Shown: positions 16,455 through 26,146, numbered from the stretch's first letter. The stretch is DNA of 59,512 nucleotides from DATKCA01 sp035544675 (GCA_035544675.1 DATKCA010000119.1:1-59512); one strand, 5' to 3'. The notes: a model not told the origin generated them from the letters alone. Made by a program: numbers and translations.

Positions 16455-19400
16455 ATGAAAAAGACCGTATTTCTCCTGGTTGCCATCGTCCTCTTCCCCT
16501 CACTGCTCGCCGCGGCGGCATTCGAAGTCACCACCACTGCGGACGGCGGATCGGGCTCGCTTCGTCAGGCAATCCTCGATGCGAACGGCAACCCCGGCCC
16601 CGACCTCATCCTCTTCAACATTCCCGGCTCCGGCGTCCAGACGATCACTGTCCTGTCGGCGCTTCCCACGATCACCGATCCCGTCGAGATCAATGGCTAC
16701 AGTCAGCCCGGCTCGGCCCCGAACAGCCAGCTGGTCGGCAACGACGCCACGCTGCTGATCGAAGTCAACGGCAACGGAGGCGCGTACCACGGTTTCGTGG
16801 TGACCGCCGGCGTGAGCATGATCAGCGGACTCGCGATCAACCGGTTCGGAGACGCCGGATTCGCGGCGAACGCGATCATCCTGCGGGATGGCGGCGACAA
16901 CTTCATCACGGGCAATTTCATCGGAACGGATGCCACCGGTACGATCGACCTCAACAACCGCGGCGGCGGAGTCTTCATCGACAACTCCCCGCGCAACGTC
17001 ATCGGCGGCAGCTCGTCCCTGGACCGCAACATCATCCTCGGCAACGCCAACCCGGCCATTCACACGCCGGTCCCGAACGGGTCCGATCCCGGCGACTTCG
17101 CCGGCGGGAACAGGATTCAGGGCAACTACATCGGCGCGGACGCGACCGGGTTGAACGTTCTGGGCGGCACGGGGATCTTCCTGTCGAACCCGGGCAACCT
17201 GGTCGGCGGCACTTCGCTGGGCACGCGCAATGTCATCGCCACGCGGTTCCTCCCGGCCATTCAGCTCGACGAGAACGGCGCGCACGACAACCGCATCCAG
17301 GGCAACTTCATCGGAGTCACGGCCAACGGTCTCGCCGCGCTGGGCGGCGCGAACCGAGGCATCTCCATCGAGCGCGGCTCGAACAACCTCATCGGCGGGA
17401 CGACCGCCGGGGCGCGCAACGTCATCGTGGCATCGAGCGGCGCCATCTCGATCTCCGGCGTCAACGGCGTTGCTGATGGCAACGTCGTCCAGGGCAATTT
17501 CATCGGCACGAACGCAGCCGGCACGGCGGTGCTCCCCGCGGGTGGCAGCGCCGGTACCGGCGTGCACATCGACAGCTCCGTGAACAACCTCATCGGCAAC
17601 AGCACCGCCGGGGCGCGCAATGTCATCGCCGGGTTCAGCATCGGCGTGAACATCTCGACGAGTTTCCCGGTGGCGACCGGAAACGTCGTCCAGGGGAACT
17701 ACATCGGAACCAACGCAGCGGGCAATGCCGCGCTGCCGAACGGCCACGGCGTCGCCATCACCTCAGGCAGCGGCAGCCAGCCGACGACCGGCAACTTCAT
17801 CGGCGCCGCGTTCACGGGCGCCGGCAACGTCATCTCGGGCAACGGCATCGGCGTCTTCGTCTCAGGCGGAGACAGCAACACGATCGAGGGAAACCTCGTC
17901 GGTCTCGGCGCTGACCGGGTGACTCCTCTCGGCAACACCGGCCACGGCGTCGTGGTGGGGAGCGGAATCGGGAACTCTATCCGCCTCAACTCCATCTTCT
18001 TCAACGGCGGACTGGGCATCGACCTCGGCGGCGACGGCGTGACCGCGAACGATCCCGGCGACGCGGACAGCGGCGCCAACAACCTGCAGAACTACCCCGT
18101 GGTGACGTCAGTGAGCAGCGACGGCGTGACGACGACGATCAGCGGCACGCTGAACTCCACACCGTCGACCGGCTTCCTCGTCGACCTCTACTCGAATGCC
18201 TCGTGTGACGCTTCCGGTCACGGCGAAGGGCAGACTCATCTCGGATCGACGAGCGTCCTGACCGACGCCGGCGGCAACGCAGCGTTCAGCTTCGTCGCTT
18301 CCACGCTGCTCGCGTCCGGACATGTCGTGACCGCGACGGCAACCGACGCGGCCGGAAACACGTCGGAATTCTCGGCGTGCCGGTCGGCATCGTCGTGCAG
18401 CTTCGCGATCTCGCCGCAGTCGGCGGCGTTCCCCGCCGGCGGCGGCTCGGGCCAGGTTGACGTCATGACGTCCGCAGGCTGCGAGTGGACCGCGACGAGC
18501 AACGCGGACTGGATCACCATCACCAATGTCAGTGCTGATGCGGTGACGTATTCGGTGGCGTCGAACGACGGTCCTCAGCGCACCGGCACGATGACCATCG
18601 CCGAGCAGACGTTCACGGTCACCCAGGACGCGGGTTGCGCGTTCTCGATCTCGCCGGTCAGCGAGCACTTCACGGCGGCGGGCGGCACAGGCAGCGTGAA
18701 CGTGTCGACGGCAGCGGGATGCGACTGGACGGCGGTGAGCAACGACCTGTGGATCACGATCCAGATGGGCTCGAATGGCTCCGGCAGCGGCACCGTCAAC
18801 TACTCCGTCGGCGCGAACGACGGCGCATCGCGCAGCGGCACGATGACCATCGCCGGACAGACGTTCACCGTCGAACAGGACGGGGCAGCGGCCTGCACGT
18901 ACTCGATCTCGCCGGTCAGTGAGCACTTCACTGCCGGCGGCGGCACGGGCAGCATCACCGTCACCGCGGGAGACGGCTGCGAGTGGACCGCCTCGAGCAA
19001 CGATGAATGGATCACGGTCACGTCGGTCTCCTCGGGGCATGCCGGCTACTCCGTCGGCGCCAACAGCGGCGAGGCGCGCACCGGGACGATCACCGTGGCG
19101 GGACATGCGTTCACCGTCACGCAGGACGCCTTCGAGCAGGGAGGGAAGACCCCGACCACGCTCACCTACACCGGCGACACGGTCATTGCCGACGGCGGCA
19201 GCGCCAGTCTCTCGGCGATTCTGAGAGACGAGAGCGGCGCACCGATCGCCGATCGCACGCTGACCCTGACCCTCGGCGAGGGCGAACATGCGCAGACCTG
19301 CAGCGCCACGACGGATTCCTCCGGTCACGGGCAGTGCTCGATCGACACGGTGTCGCAGCCTTCAGGTCCGGGAATGGTCATGGCCACGTTCGACGGAGAC

Positions 19401-19829
19401 GACGTCTATCTCTCCTCGTCGGCCGCGGCGCCGACCCTGATCTACGCCTTTGTCGGTGGTGGGCACTTCGTCATCGGCGACACGAATGCGACGGTCGGCC
19501 GTAACGTGACTTTCTGGAGCTCGCAGTGGTGGAAGCTCAACTCGCTGAGTGGCGGCGCTCCGCGCTCGGCGTTCAAGGGCTTCGCTGAATCGAGCACGGA
19601 GACATGCGGCTCGCAGTGGTCGAGCGATCCGGGGAACAGCGCGCCGCCGCCTGCCGCGGTGCCGGAATACCTGGCCGTGCTCGCGTCGAGCAGGATGCAG
19701 GCGAACGGCTCGAGGCTGGAAGGCGACGTGGTCAAGATCGTCGTCGTTCAGACGAATCCCGGATACGCGGGCAACCCCGGCCACCCGGGAACGGGCGTGG
19801 TCGTGGCAGTGATCTGCGGCGCGCCGTAA
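16455..19829 (+). CDS. Large secreted right-handed beta-helix protein with three BACON-like repeats
   Basis: A 1124-residue secreted protein. The start MKKTVFLLVAIVLFPSLLAAAA (ATG 16455 after GAGAGGGA) is a clear signal peptide; the frame is open 21 codons earlier but without signal features. Residues about 25-560 carry DGGSGSLRQAILDAN followed by at least eight degenerate repeats of the NVIGG / RNVI / VQGNYIGTNAAG type, expected to form a parallel beta-helix. Three tandem BACON-like domains of about 80 residues follow (each with SISPVSEHFTAGGGTGS, a CEWTASSNDEWI segment and a FTVTQD end). Next is an Ig-like domain (TPTTLTYTGDTVIADGGSASLSA) and a C-terminal domain with FWSSQWWKLNSLSGG. It probably binds or cleaves glycans or acts as an adhesin; no catalytic motif is obvious. 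It diverges from the exporter operon. Confidence 0.88.
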   Translation: MKKTVFLLVAIVLFPSLLAAAAFEVTTTADGGSGSLRQAILDANGNPGPDLILFNIPGSGVQTITVLSALPTITDPVEINGYSQPGSAPNSQLVGNDATLLIEVNGNGGAYHGFVVTAGVSMISGLAINRFGDAGFAANAIILRDGGDNFITGNFIGTDATGTIDLNNRGGGVFIDNSPRNVIGGSSSLDRNIILGNANPAIHTPVPNGSDPGDFAGGNRIQGNYIGADATGLNVLGGTGIFLSNPGNLVGGTSLGTRNVIATRFLPAIQLDENGAHDNRIQGNFIGVTANGLAALGGANRGISIERGSNNLIGGTTAGARNVIVASSGAISISGVNGVADGNVVQGNFIGTNAAGTAVLPAGGSAGTGVHIDSSVNNLIGNSTAGARNVIAGFSIGVNISTSFPVATGNVVQGNYIGTNAAGNAALPNGHGVAITSGSGSQPTTGNFIGAAFTGAGNVISGNGIGVFVSGGDSNTIEGNLVGLGADRVTPLGNTGHGVVVGSGIGNSIRLNSIFFNGGLGIDLGGDGVTANDPGDADSGANNLQNYPVVTSVSSDGVTTTISGTLNSTPSTGFLVDLYSNASCDASGHGEGQTHLGSTSVLTDAGGNAAFSFVASTLLASGHVVTATATDAAGNTSEFSACRSASSCSFAISPQSAAFPAGGGSGQVDVMTSAGCEWTATSNADWITITNVSADAVTYSVASNDGPQRTGTMTIAEQTFTVTQDAGCAFSISPVSEHFTAAGGTGSVNVSTAAGCDWTAVSNDLWITIQMGSNGSGSGTVNYSVGANDGASRSGTMTIAGQTFTVEQDGAAACTYSISPVSEHFTAGGGTGSITVTAGDGCEWTASSNDEWITVTSVSSGHAGYSVGANSGEARTGTITVAGHAFTVTQDAFEQGGKTPTTLTYTGDTVIADGGSASLSAILRDESGAPIADRTLTLTLGEGEHAQTCSATTDSSGHGQCSIDTVSQPSGPGMVMATFDGDDVYLSSSAAAPTLIYAFVGGGHFVIGDTNATVGRNVTFWSSQWWKLNSLSGGAPRSAFKGFAESSTETCGSQWSSDPGNSAPPPAAVPEYLAVLASSRMQANGSRLEGDVVKIVVVQTNPGYAGNPGHPGTGVVVAVICGAP

Positions 19830-19842
19830 GGGCGCGCCGCAG
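19814..19842 (+). terminator. Strong hairpin overlapping the stop codon of the secreted protein
   Basis: A 12-bp perfect stem (CTGCGGCGCGCC, complement at 19831-19842) with a 5-base loop that contains the TAA stop. There is no T-tract, so it may stabilise the message end or act with Rho rather than as an intrinsic terminator. Confidence 0.5.
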
Positions 19843-19884
19843 TGGGCGGTCGAGCGAATTCGGTGTGCTACGCTTCGCGCTCTC

Positions 19885-21816
19885 TTGAACGCGCGGAGGG
19901 GCTGCACGATTCGAGTCACGTTTCTTCTGGCGTTGCTGTTCGCGGCCGCGCCTCTCGCTGCCCAGCCTGCGCTGGAGATCGCGCCTGACGGCGCGGTCCT
20001 CGCCGGCGACCGGCTGCATCTGAAGGTCACGGCCAGGGGCTTTGCGGCGGACGCCCCTGCCACGATCTTCCTCGACGGCAGGCCGGTACGGCAGATCAAG
20101 CTGGCAGAGGGCGAACAGAAGATCGGCATCGACGATGTGCCGGTGCCGGGCGGGTCGCGACGCGTCGAAGTCCGGTCGGGTGCGGTATCAGCGTCCACCA
20201 CCGTCCGGGCCATTCCGGGGTGGTTGTCGATCGTTCCGCCGATCGTCGCCATCGCGCTCGCGCTCATCTTCCGCGAGGTCCTTCTCTCGCTGATGGCCGG
20301 CATTTTCGCGGGCGCCCTGATCCTCTATCACTGGAACCCGGTCACCGCGTTCGCGCGGTCCATCGACAGCATCATCGTGCCGGCGCTGGCGAATCTGGAT
20401 CACGCCAAGATCATCGTCTTCTCGATGCTGCTGGGCGGCATGGTCGGACTGATCAGCCGCAGCGGCGGCACCCAGGGCATCGTGGACCGCCTCAGCCGCT
20501 ACGCGACGACGGCCCGCCGCGGCCAGCTCACGGCGTGGATCATGGGTGTGGTGATCTTCTTCGACGACTATGCCAATACGCTGATCGTCGGCTCGACGAT
20601 GCGGCCGGTCACGGACAAGCTCCGCATCAGCCGGGAGAAGCTCGCTTACATCGTCGACTCCACGGCGGCGCCGGTGGCGAGCATCGTCCCGATCTCCACG
20701 TGGATCGGCTTCGAAGTCGGACTGATCGCCGCCGCGTTCACCGAGCTCGGACTGACGATGAACCCCTACGTCACATTCGTGGAGACGATTCCCTACCGTT
20801 TTTATCCGATCCTGGCGCTGGTGCTCGGATTCACGATCGCAGCGGCATGCCGCGACTTCGGGCCGATGCTCCGCGCCGAGCTTCGCGCCAGCGAGACCGG
20901 CGCGGTGGTGGCGCCGGGGGACACGCCGCTGGCCGATTACTCGAGCAGCGCGCTGGCGGCGCCGGCGGAGATCCCCAAGCGGGCCATCAACGCGTTTCTG
21001 CCGATCCTTGTCGTCGTAGTCGTCGCGATCGGCGGCATGTACGTGTCGGGCGCCTCCTCGCTCAATCGCACCGACCATCCCGGGACAGTGGAATGGCTGC
21101 GCGAAGTCTTCTCGAATGCTTCCAGCCTCGACAGCCTTCTCTGGGCCAGCCTCGCCGCCGTCGTTGTGGCGCTGCTGCTTCCGCTCGTGCAGCGCCTGCT
21201 TTCGCTCCGGCAAGCGCTCGAGGCCCTGGTCGAGGGGTTCAAGTCGATGCTGCTGGCCGTCCTCGTTCTCATCCTGGCGTGGGGAATCGGAGGGATCACC
21301 ACCGACCTCCACACCGCGGACTTCGTCGTCGGGCTGACCAGGGGCGTCCTGTCGCCGCACTGGCTGCCGGTGCTCGTGTTCATCGCCTCGGCCGGGATGG
21401 CATTCGCGACCGGTACGTCGTGGGGCACCATGGCCATCCTCATGCCCCTGGTCATCCCCGTTGCGCACCGGCTGGCCCTTGCCTCCGGTCATCCGGCCGG
21501 ATCCGAGCTCCATCAGATCGTCCTGCTCGGAACGATCTCATCGGTTCTGGCCGGAAGCGTCTGGGGCGATCACTGCTCGCCGATCTCCGACACCACGATT
21601 CTGTCGAGCATGGGCGCCGGCTCCGATCACATCGCGCACGTGAAGACCCAACTGCCGTACGCGCTCGCCATCGGCATCCTGGGGATGCTCATCGGCGACA
21701 TTCCCACCTCGTTCGGTCTCAGTCCGTGGGTATCACTTGCCGCCGGCAGCGCTATCATCATCGCCGTCGTCCTGCTCTTCGGGAAACGGAGCGACTGGAC
21801 GCCTGCGGCGTCGTAG
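19885..21816 (+). CDS. NhaC-type Na+/H+ antiporter with an N-terminal periplasmic domain
   Basis: About 640 residues. A signal-like segment (VTFLLALLFAAAPLAAQP) precedes a small Ig-like domain of about 85 residues (LEIAPDGAVLAGDRLHLKVTARGF through VEVRSGAVSASTTV). The NhaC-family core of about 11-12 helices follows. Core signatures are VVIFFDDYANTLIVGSTMRPVTD, VDSTAAPVASIVPISTWIGFE, FATGTSWGTMAILMPLVIPVA and AGSVWGDHCSPISDTTILSSMGA. The core probably exchanges Na+ for H+ (or an organic acid). The start is unclear: TTG at 19885 is the first usable codon, but a GGAGGGG sequence at about 19896-19902 points to an in-frame ATT at 19909. The protein resembles acidobacterial and proteobacterial NhaC forms; the extra domain is its distinguishing feature. 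Confidence 0.88.
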   Translation: MNARRGCTIRVTFLLALLFAAAPLAAQPALEIAPDGAVLAGDRLHLKVTARGFAADAPATIFLDGRPVRQIKLAEGEQKIGIDDVPVPGGSRRVEVRSGAVSASTTVRAIPGWLSIVPPIVAIALALIFREVLLSLMAGIFAGALILYHWNPVTAFARSIDSIIVPALANLDHAKIIVFSMLLGGMVGLISRSGGTQGIVDRLSRYATTARRGQLTAWIMGVVIFFDDYANTLIVGSTMRPVTDKLRISREKLAYIVDSTAAPVASIVPISTWIGFEVGLIAAAFTELGLTMNPYVTFVETIPYRFYPILALVLGFTIAAACRDFGPMLRAELRASETGAVVAPGDTPLADYSSSALAAPAEIPKRAINAFLPILVVVVVAIGGMYVSGASSLNRTDHPGTVEWLREVFSNASSLDSLLWASLAAVVVALLLPLVQRLLSLRQALEALVEGFKSMLLAVLVLILAWGIGGITTDLHTADFVVGLTRGVLSPHWLPVLVFIASAGMAFATGTSWGTMAILMPLVIPVAHRLALASGHPAGSELHQIVLLGTISSVLAGSVWGDHCSPISDTTILSSMGAGSDHIAHVKTQLPYALAIGILGMLIGDIPTSFGLSPWVSLAAGSAIIIAVVLLFGKRSDWTPAAS

Positions 21817-21838
21817 AGACTGCAGCGAGGAGACTGCC

Positions 21839-23320
21839 ATGACCGCTGTCGAACAGCCCGTTCGCGCAAAGTATCCAAACGTTCCGAACTACATCGCCGG
21901 CAACCACGTCTCGCCGCAATGCGACCACCTCGACGTGTTCAATCCCGCTGACGGCAGCGTGATCTCCAGAGTGCCGCTGTCGCCGGCATCGGAGGTCGAG
22001 AGAGCCGTGGCGGCGGCGCGCGCAGCGTTCCCGGCGTGGGCGGCCACGCCGATCAAGGAGCGCGTCCAGGTCTTTTTCAAGTACAAGGCGCTGCTCGAGA
22101 AGCACATCGACGAGCTTGCGGCGCTGGTGACCGAGGAGAACGGCAAGATCGACAGCGAGGCGCGCGCGGAGGTGCTGAAGAGCGCCGAGTTGACCGAGTT
22201 CGCGTGCTCGCTCCCGCAGATCACCGCCGGCGAGGTCCTCGAAGTCAGCCGGGGCGTGGAGTGCCGCATCGAGCGCTATCCGGTCGGCATCGTCGCCTCG
22301 ATCACGCCCTTCAACTTTCCCAACATGGTCCCCAACTGGACGATCCCGAACGCCATCGCTCTCGGCAACTGCTTCATCCTCAAGCCGTCGGAGCTCGTCC
22401 CGCTGAGCTCACAGCGGATCGCCGATCTGTTGCGCGAGGCCGGTCTCCCCGACGGCGTGTTCAACATCGTCAACGGCGGACAGGGCACCGTGGAGGCCAT
22501 CTGCGACCATCCCGACATCGAAGGCATCACCTTCGTCGGGTCGACGCGCGTCGCCAAGATCGTTTACCGCCGCGGCACGGCAAGCCTCAAGCGCGTCCTC
22601 GCGCTCGGCGGAGCGAAGAACCATCTGATCGTGATGCCCGACGCCGAGCCGGAGATGACCTCGTCGAACGTCGTCGCTTCCATGTCCGGCTGCGCCGGTC
22701 AGCGCTGCATGGCCGCCTCCGTCATGATGGCCGTCGGCAAGAGCGATCACATCATCGAACGCATGGTGAACATCGTGCGATCGATGGTGCCCGGCAAGCA
22801 TCTCGGCCCGGTCATCTCCCGTGAGGCGAAGCAACGCATCGAGCGCTACATCACCGAGGCCGAGACCGCCGGCGCGAAGGTGCTGGTGGACGGGCGGAAT
22901 TTTGTCGTGCCCGGAAAAGAGAACGGCTACTACATCGGCCCCACGCTCATCGACCACGTCACCCCCGAGATGCGCATCGCGCAGGAAGAGGTCTTCGGGC
23001 CGGTCATGGTGATCATCCGCTCCGACGACGTCGATGATGCGCTGCGCGTGCAGAAAGGCTCGAAGTACGGCAACGCCGCGTCGGTGTTCACCGAGAGCGG
23101 CGGCGTTGCGCGCTACGTCATGGAGAAGGCCAGCGCCGGAATGGTCGGCGTGAACGTCGGCGTGCCCGTCCCGCGCGAGCCCTTCAGCTTCGGCGGCTGG
23201 AACGAGTCCAAGTTCGGCGTTGGCGACATCACCGGCCAGAGCTCGATCGAGTTCTGGACCAAGTCCAAGAAAATGACCACGAAGTGGAACAAAGAATCCG
23301 GCACCAACTGGATGTCTTAG
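21839..23320 (+). CDS. mmsA: CoA-acylating (methyl)malonate-semialdehyde dehydrogenase
   Basis: A 493-residue aldehyde dehydrogenase that converts (methyl)malonate semialdehyde to propionyl- or acetyl-CoA. This is the last step of valine, thymine and uracil/beta-alanine breakdown. YIAGNHVSPQCDHLDVFNPADGSVI, TPFNFPNMVPNWTIPNAIALGNCFILKPSE (NAD site) and SGCAGQRCMAASV with the catalytic Cys near residue 285 are typical of MMSDH. The C-terminal VGVPVPREPFSFGGWNESKFG also fits. I chose the ATG at 21839 after GCGAGGAG; the frame is open 34 codons earlier inside the antiporter gene. It follows that gene by 22 bases. It would complete the pyrimidine-degradation set found 7-15 kb downstream. Confidence 0.96.
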   Translation: MTAVEQPVRAKYPNVPNYIAGNHVSPQCDHLDVFNPADGSVISRVPLSPASEVERAVAAARAAFPAWAATPIKERVQVFFKYKALLEKHIDELAALVTEENGKIDSEARAEVLKSAELTEFACSLPQITAGEVLEVSRGVECRIERYPVGIVASITPFNFPNMVPNWTIPNAIALGNCFILKPSELVPLSSQRIADLLREAGLPDGVFNIVNGGQGTVEAICDHPDIEGITFVGSTRVAKIVYRRGTASLKRVLALGGAKNHLIVMPDAEPEMTSSNVVASMSGCAGQRCMAASVMMAVGKSDHIIERMVNIVRSMVPGKHLGPVISREAKQRIERYITEAETAGAKVLVDGRNFVVPGKENGYYIGPTLIDHVTPEMRIAQEEVFGPVMVIIRSDDVDDALRVQKGSKYGNAASVFTESGGVARYVMEKASAGMVGVNVGVPVPREPFSFGGWNESKFGVGDITGQSSIEFWTKSKKMTTKWNKESGTNWMS

Positions 23321-23336
23321 GACCTGACCCCCATCC

Positions 23337-24242
23337 TCAACGCAGGTCGCGCCAGTTGCGGACCCAGCCTTTGGCCGGCGGGAGCGGGAGATCGCCCACC
23401 CAGCCCCAGATCGCGTCGTCATGACCGGCCCGTGCGCGCAGAACCGTCTCTTCCGACTTCGGCGCGTACAACTCCTGCGCACGGACGAGCAAGGCATCGC
23501 GATGTTGCGGGTGCCGTCGCGCCAGCATCAACAGCGTCAGCACGTCGCGGCGCCGCGCCGTCCGCAGCAGCGTCTCGACATCGAACGTGCGCGCCGCGGA
23601 ACGAAACTCCGGCGTGGCAGAGTGAAAGACCGGGACGGAGGGCTGACCGCCGAGCTGCATCTCGCTGAACGCGCCGCCCGGAACGAGCACATCGCCGGTC
23701 TCGTTGTCGAGCTGAACCCATCCCGAGACGACGTCCACGCTGGTGGCCTTCTCATCGGCGCGAACGACGAACTCGCATCCGAGGTCGGTGACGTCGCCGG
23801 CGGGAGTGCGGATGGTGATGCTACGCGGCGGCGCCCACACGCTGACCCGAATGGCGCCGGAGCTCATGGCCAGCCGGTGCCGATTCGAGCTCGTCGACTC
23901 CAGCGTGACCGTCGAATTCTGAGTGACTCGCATCCAGCCGATACGAGCCACCCGGACGAGCATGGACTGCTCCGGCTGCACGGTCTCGCCCACCACCAGC
24001 CGTGCGATCGGACCACCCTCCACCTTCCACGAGCGTCCGGACGGCCAGGTCCAGAGCCAGGCTGCACCGGCCAGGACGAGAACGACGGCCGCCGCGGCCG
24101 CAAGAAGGGGCAGGCGTCTCCGTTTCCGAAACGCGACGACGTTCCGCGGCTGGTATCGCAGCGGCTGGAGGCGCCGCTCGATCTCCACGACATCCTCCGC
24201 GGGAGGCGCAGCCGGGTCGTAGAGATAGTCGTCCATCGTCAT
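23337..24242 (-). CDS. FecR-domain transmembrane regulator (anti-sigma partner)
   Basis: A 301-residue protein, cytoplasmic N-terminus about 1-42, one membrane helix (LPLLAAAAAVVLVLAGAAWLWTW), then a FecR-like periplasmic region. That region has RLAMSSGAIRVSVWAPPRSI, TPAGDVTDLGCEFVVRA and SVDVVSGWVQLDNETGDVLVPGG. The far C-terminal part (about 215-300) is helical and has no assigned domain. The start is at GTG 24245 or ATG 24242, both overlapping the sigma-factor stop. The pair probably transmits an envelope signal to the ECF sigma factor, but no cognate TonB receptor is adjacent. Confidence 0.9.
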   Translation of the reverse strand: MTMDDYLYDPAAPPAEDVVEIERRLQPLRYQPRNVVAFRKRRRLPLLAAAAAVVLVLAGAAWLWTWPSGRSWKVEGGPIARLVVGETVQPEQSMLVRVARIGWMRVTQNSTVTLESTSSNRHRLAMSSGAIRVSVWAPPRSITIRTPAGDVTDLGCEFVVRADEKATSVDVVSGWVQLDNETGDVLVPGGAFSEMQLGGQPSVPVFHSATPEFRSAARTFDVETLLRTARRRDVLTLLMLARRHPQHRDALLVRAQELYAPKSEETVLRARAGHDDAIWGWVGDLPLPPAKGWVRNWRDLR

Positions 24243-24748
24243 CACGCTCCGATTCCCAGCTTCTCGCGCAACAGGACAAACCCTCGATGCAGGTTCACAC
24301 GCACCGACTCGGGCGTCAGGCCCGTGATCGACGCGATCTCCGCGCCGGACATCCCCTCCACCAGACGGAGGACGAGCGTCTCGTGATACGCCTCCGGCAG
24401 ACTGAGGATGGCCGCCAGCGCCTCTGCCGCCTGCGCGCGCAGCGAGGAGTCCGCCCGCGCCTGCACATGCTCCGGAAGCTCCTCGTGCCGGACGCCCCGC
24501 CGGAAATGATCGACGGCGCGCCGCCGGGCGATCGAGCAGATCCAGCCGCCGAAGGTGGCGGGATCACGAATGTCCGAGAGCCTCTTCATCGCCTGCAGGA
24601 ACACATCCTGGACCGCGTCCTCGGCCTCGGCCGGAGGCATGCGAACGAGCAGCGTCCCGTGCACGGCACGGGAGAAACGTGTGTACAGCATCCCGAACGC
24701 CTCCCGGTCGCCCGCCATCGCCGCACGGACCAGGGCCTCTTCCGTCAT
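24242..24748 (-). CDS. ECF-family RNA polymerase sigma factor
   Basis: A 168-residue sigma-70 family protein with region 2 (GDREAFGMLYTRFSRAVHGTLL; EAEDAVQDVFLQAMKRL; TFGGWICSIARRRAVDHFRR) and region 4 (LAAILSLPEAYHETLVLRLVEGMSGAEIASITGLTPESVRVNLHRGFVLLREKL). I chose the ATG at 24748 (MTEEALVRAAMAGDREAF); a TTG three codons earlier is also possible. Its stop overlaps the FecR start. Targets are not visible from the window. Confidence 0.95.
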   Translation of the reverse strand: MTEEALVRAAMAGDREAFGMLYTRFSRAVHGTLLVRMPPAEAEDAVQDVFLQAMKRLSDIRDPATFGGWICSIARRRAVDHFRRGVRHEELPEHVQARADSSLRAQAAEALAAILSLPEAYHETLVLRLVEGMSGAEIASITGLTPESVRVNLHRGFVLLREKLGIGA

Positions 24749-24817
24749 GTCACGCAAATGTAGACGCTCCGCGCCTGGAAACTGTTAACCTTTGCAGCTC
24801 TCGAACATGGAGGAAAC

Positions 24818-26146
24818 ATGGGTGTGCGGAACGCGCGTGGACAAACGTCTCCCCCTCTCACCTCGACCGAGAACCTCAATCCCTATGACATCGCCCAGCA
24901 GCAGTTCGACACCGCCGCGCCGTACGTCGACATGCCGGACGGGCTGCGCGTATGGCTGCGCGGCACCACCCGCCTGATCAAGGTCGAGTTCCCGATCGAG
25001 CGCGACGACGGCACGGTTCGCACCTTCGCCGGTTACCGCGCGCTGCACTCGCGGGTCCGCGGCCCCGGCAAGGGCGGCATCCGCTATCACCCCGAGGTGA
25101 ATGGCGATGAAGTGCGCGCGCTGGCGTCGTGGATGACGTGGAAGTGCGCCGTGGCGGACATCCCGTTCGGCGGAGCCAAAGGCGGGATCGTCTGCGACCC
25201 GAAACAGCTCTCCGTTCACGAGCTGCGGAAGATCACGCGCCGCTTCATCGCGGAGCTCGGCGACGACATCGGCCCGCACACCGACATCCCCGCCCCCGAC
25301 GTCAACACGAGCGCCGAGACCATGGCCTGGATCTACGACACCTACGCCATGATGCATCCCGGGAAGAACAACCTGCCGGTCGTCACCGGCAAGCCTGTGG
25401 CGATGGGCGGCTCGCTGGGGCGGAACGAGGCCACTGCGCGCGGATGCCTCTTCGTCACGAAGCGGGCCATCGAGCAGGGCGCGGTGCCTGGACTGAGCAC
25501 GCTGGAGGGCGCGACCGTGGCCATTCAGGGCTTCGGCAACGCCGGCTGCATCGCCGCGCAACTGTTCAACGAGGCCGGCTCGCGCGTGATCGCGGTGAGC
25601 GACTCGACGGGCGGAATCTTCTCCGAGGACGGCATCGACTGCGCCGCGGCTTCCGCGCACAAGGCCCGCACCGGGTCGGTCGTCGGCCTGTCCGGAACGA
25701 AGAACATCTCGAACGCCGAGCTGCTGCACGTCGAATGCGACGTGCTCATTCCCGCCGCGTTCGAGAACCAGATCCGCCTCGACACGGTCGCGGGCGTCAA
25801 CACCAGGGTCGTGGCCGAGGCCGCGAACGGTCCGACCACCCCGGCTGCGGACAAGGTGTTGTTCGAGCGCGGGATCCCCGTCCTCCCCGACATCCTCACG
25901 AACGCGGGCGGCGTCACCGTCAGCTACTTCGAATGGGTGCAGAACATCGAGAATGAGCAGTGGTCGGAGCAACACGTCAATGATCACCTGCGGTTGAAGA
26001 TGCATGCCGCGACCGACGCCGTCCTCCAGACGCAACTCCAGATCAAGGACAGCAAGGGCACCTCGGTCGACCTGCGCACGGCCGCGTTCGCGCTCGCCAT
26101 CCAGCGCGTGGCCGCCGTGGCGCTGGCCAGGGGGATCTGGCCGTAG
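24818..26146 (+). CDS. gdhA: Glu/Leu/Phe/Val dehydrogenase family, likely glutamate dehydrogenase
   Basis: A 442-residue enzyme interconverting glutamate and 2-oxoglutarate plus ammonia. GPGKGGIRYHPEVN with the substrate Lys, WKCAVADIPFGGAKGGIVCDP with the catalytic Lys, and DIPAPDVNTSAETMAWIYD are present. NAD(P)-binding ATVAIQGFGNAG follows, and the C-terminus has ILTNAGGVTVSYFEWVQNIENEQW. The ATG at 24818 has a textbook GGAGG six bases upstream. Next to nitrogen-liberating pyrimidine catabolism it could recapture ammonia or link to the transaminase; this is inference. Branched-chain or Phe specificity cannot be excluded. Confidence 0.95.
   Translation: MGVRNARGQTSPPLTSTENLNPYDIAQQQFDTAAPYVDMPDGLRVWLRGTTRLIKVEFPIERDDGTVRTFAGYRALHSRVRGPGKGGIRYHPEVNGDEVRALASWMTWKCAVADIPFGGAKGGIVCDPKQLSVHELRKITRRFIAELGDDIGPHTDIPAPDVNTSAETMAWIYDTYAMMHPGKNNLPVVTGKPVAMGGSLGRNEATARGCLFVTKRAIEQGAVPGLSTLEGATVAIQGFGNAGCIAAQLFNEAGSRVIAVSDSTGGIFSEDGIDCAAASAHKARTGSVVGLSGTKNISNAELLHVECDVLIPAAFENQIRLDTVAGVNTRVVAEAANGPTTPAADKVLFERGIPVLPDILTNAGGVTVSYFEWVQNIENEQWSEQHVNDHLRLKMHAATDAVLQTQLQIKDSKGTSVDLRTAAFALAIQRVAAVALARGIWP

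Noticed and set aside
16500..17747. 415-codon minus-strand frame in the beta-helix gene
   Set aside because: A by-product of the repetitive plus-strand sequence; the plus strand has the signal peptide and domains.
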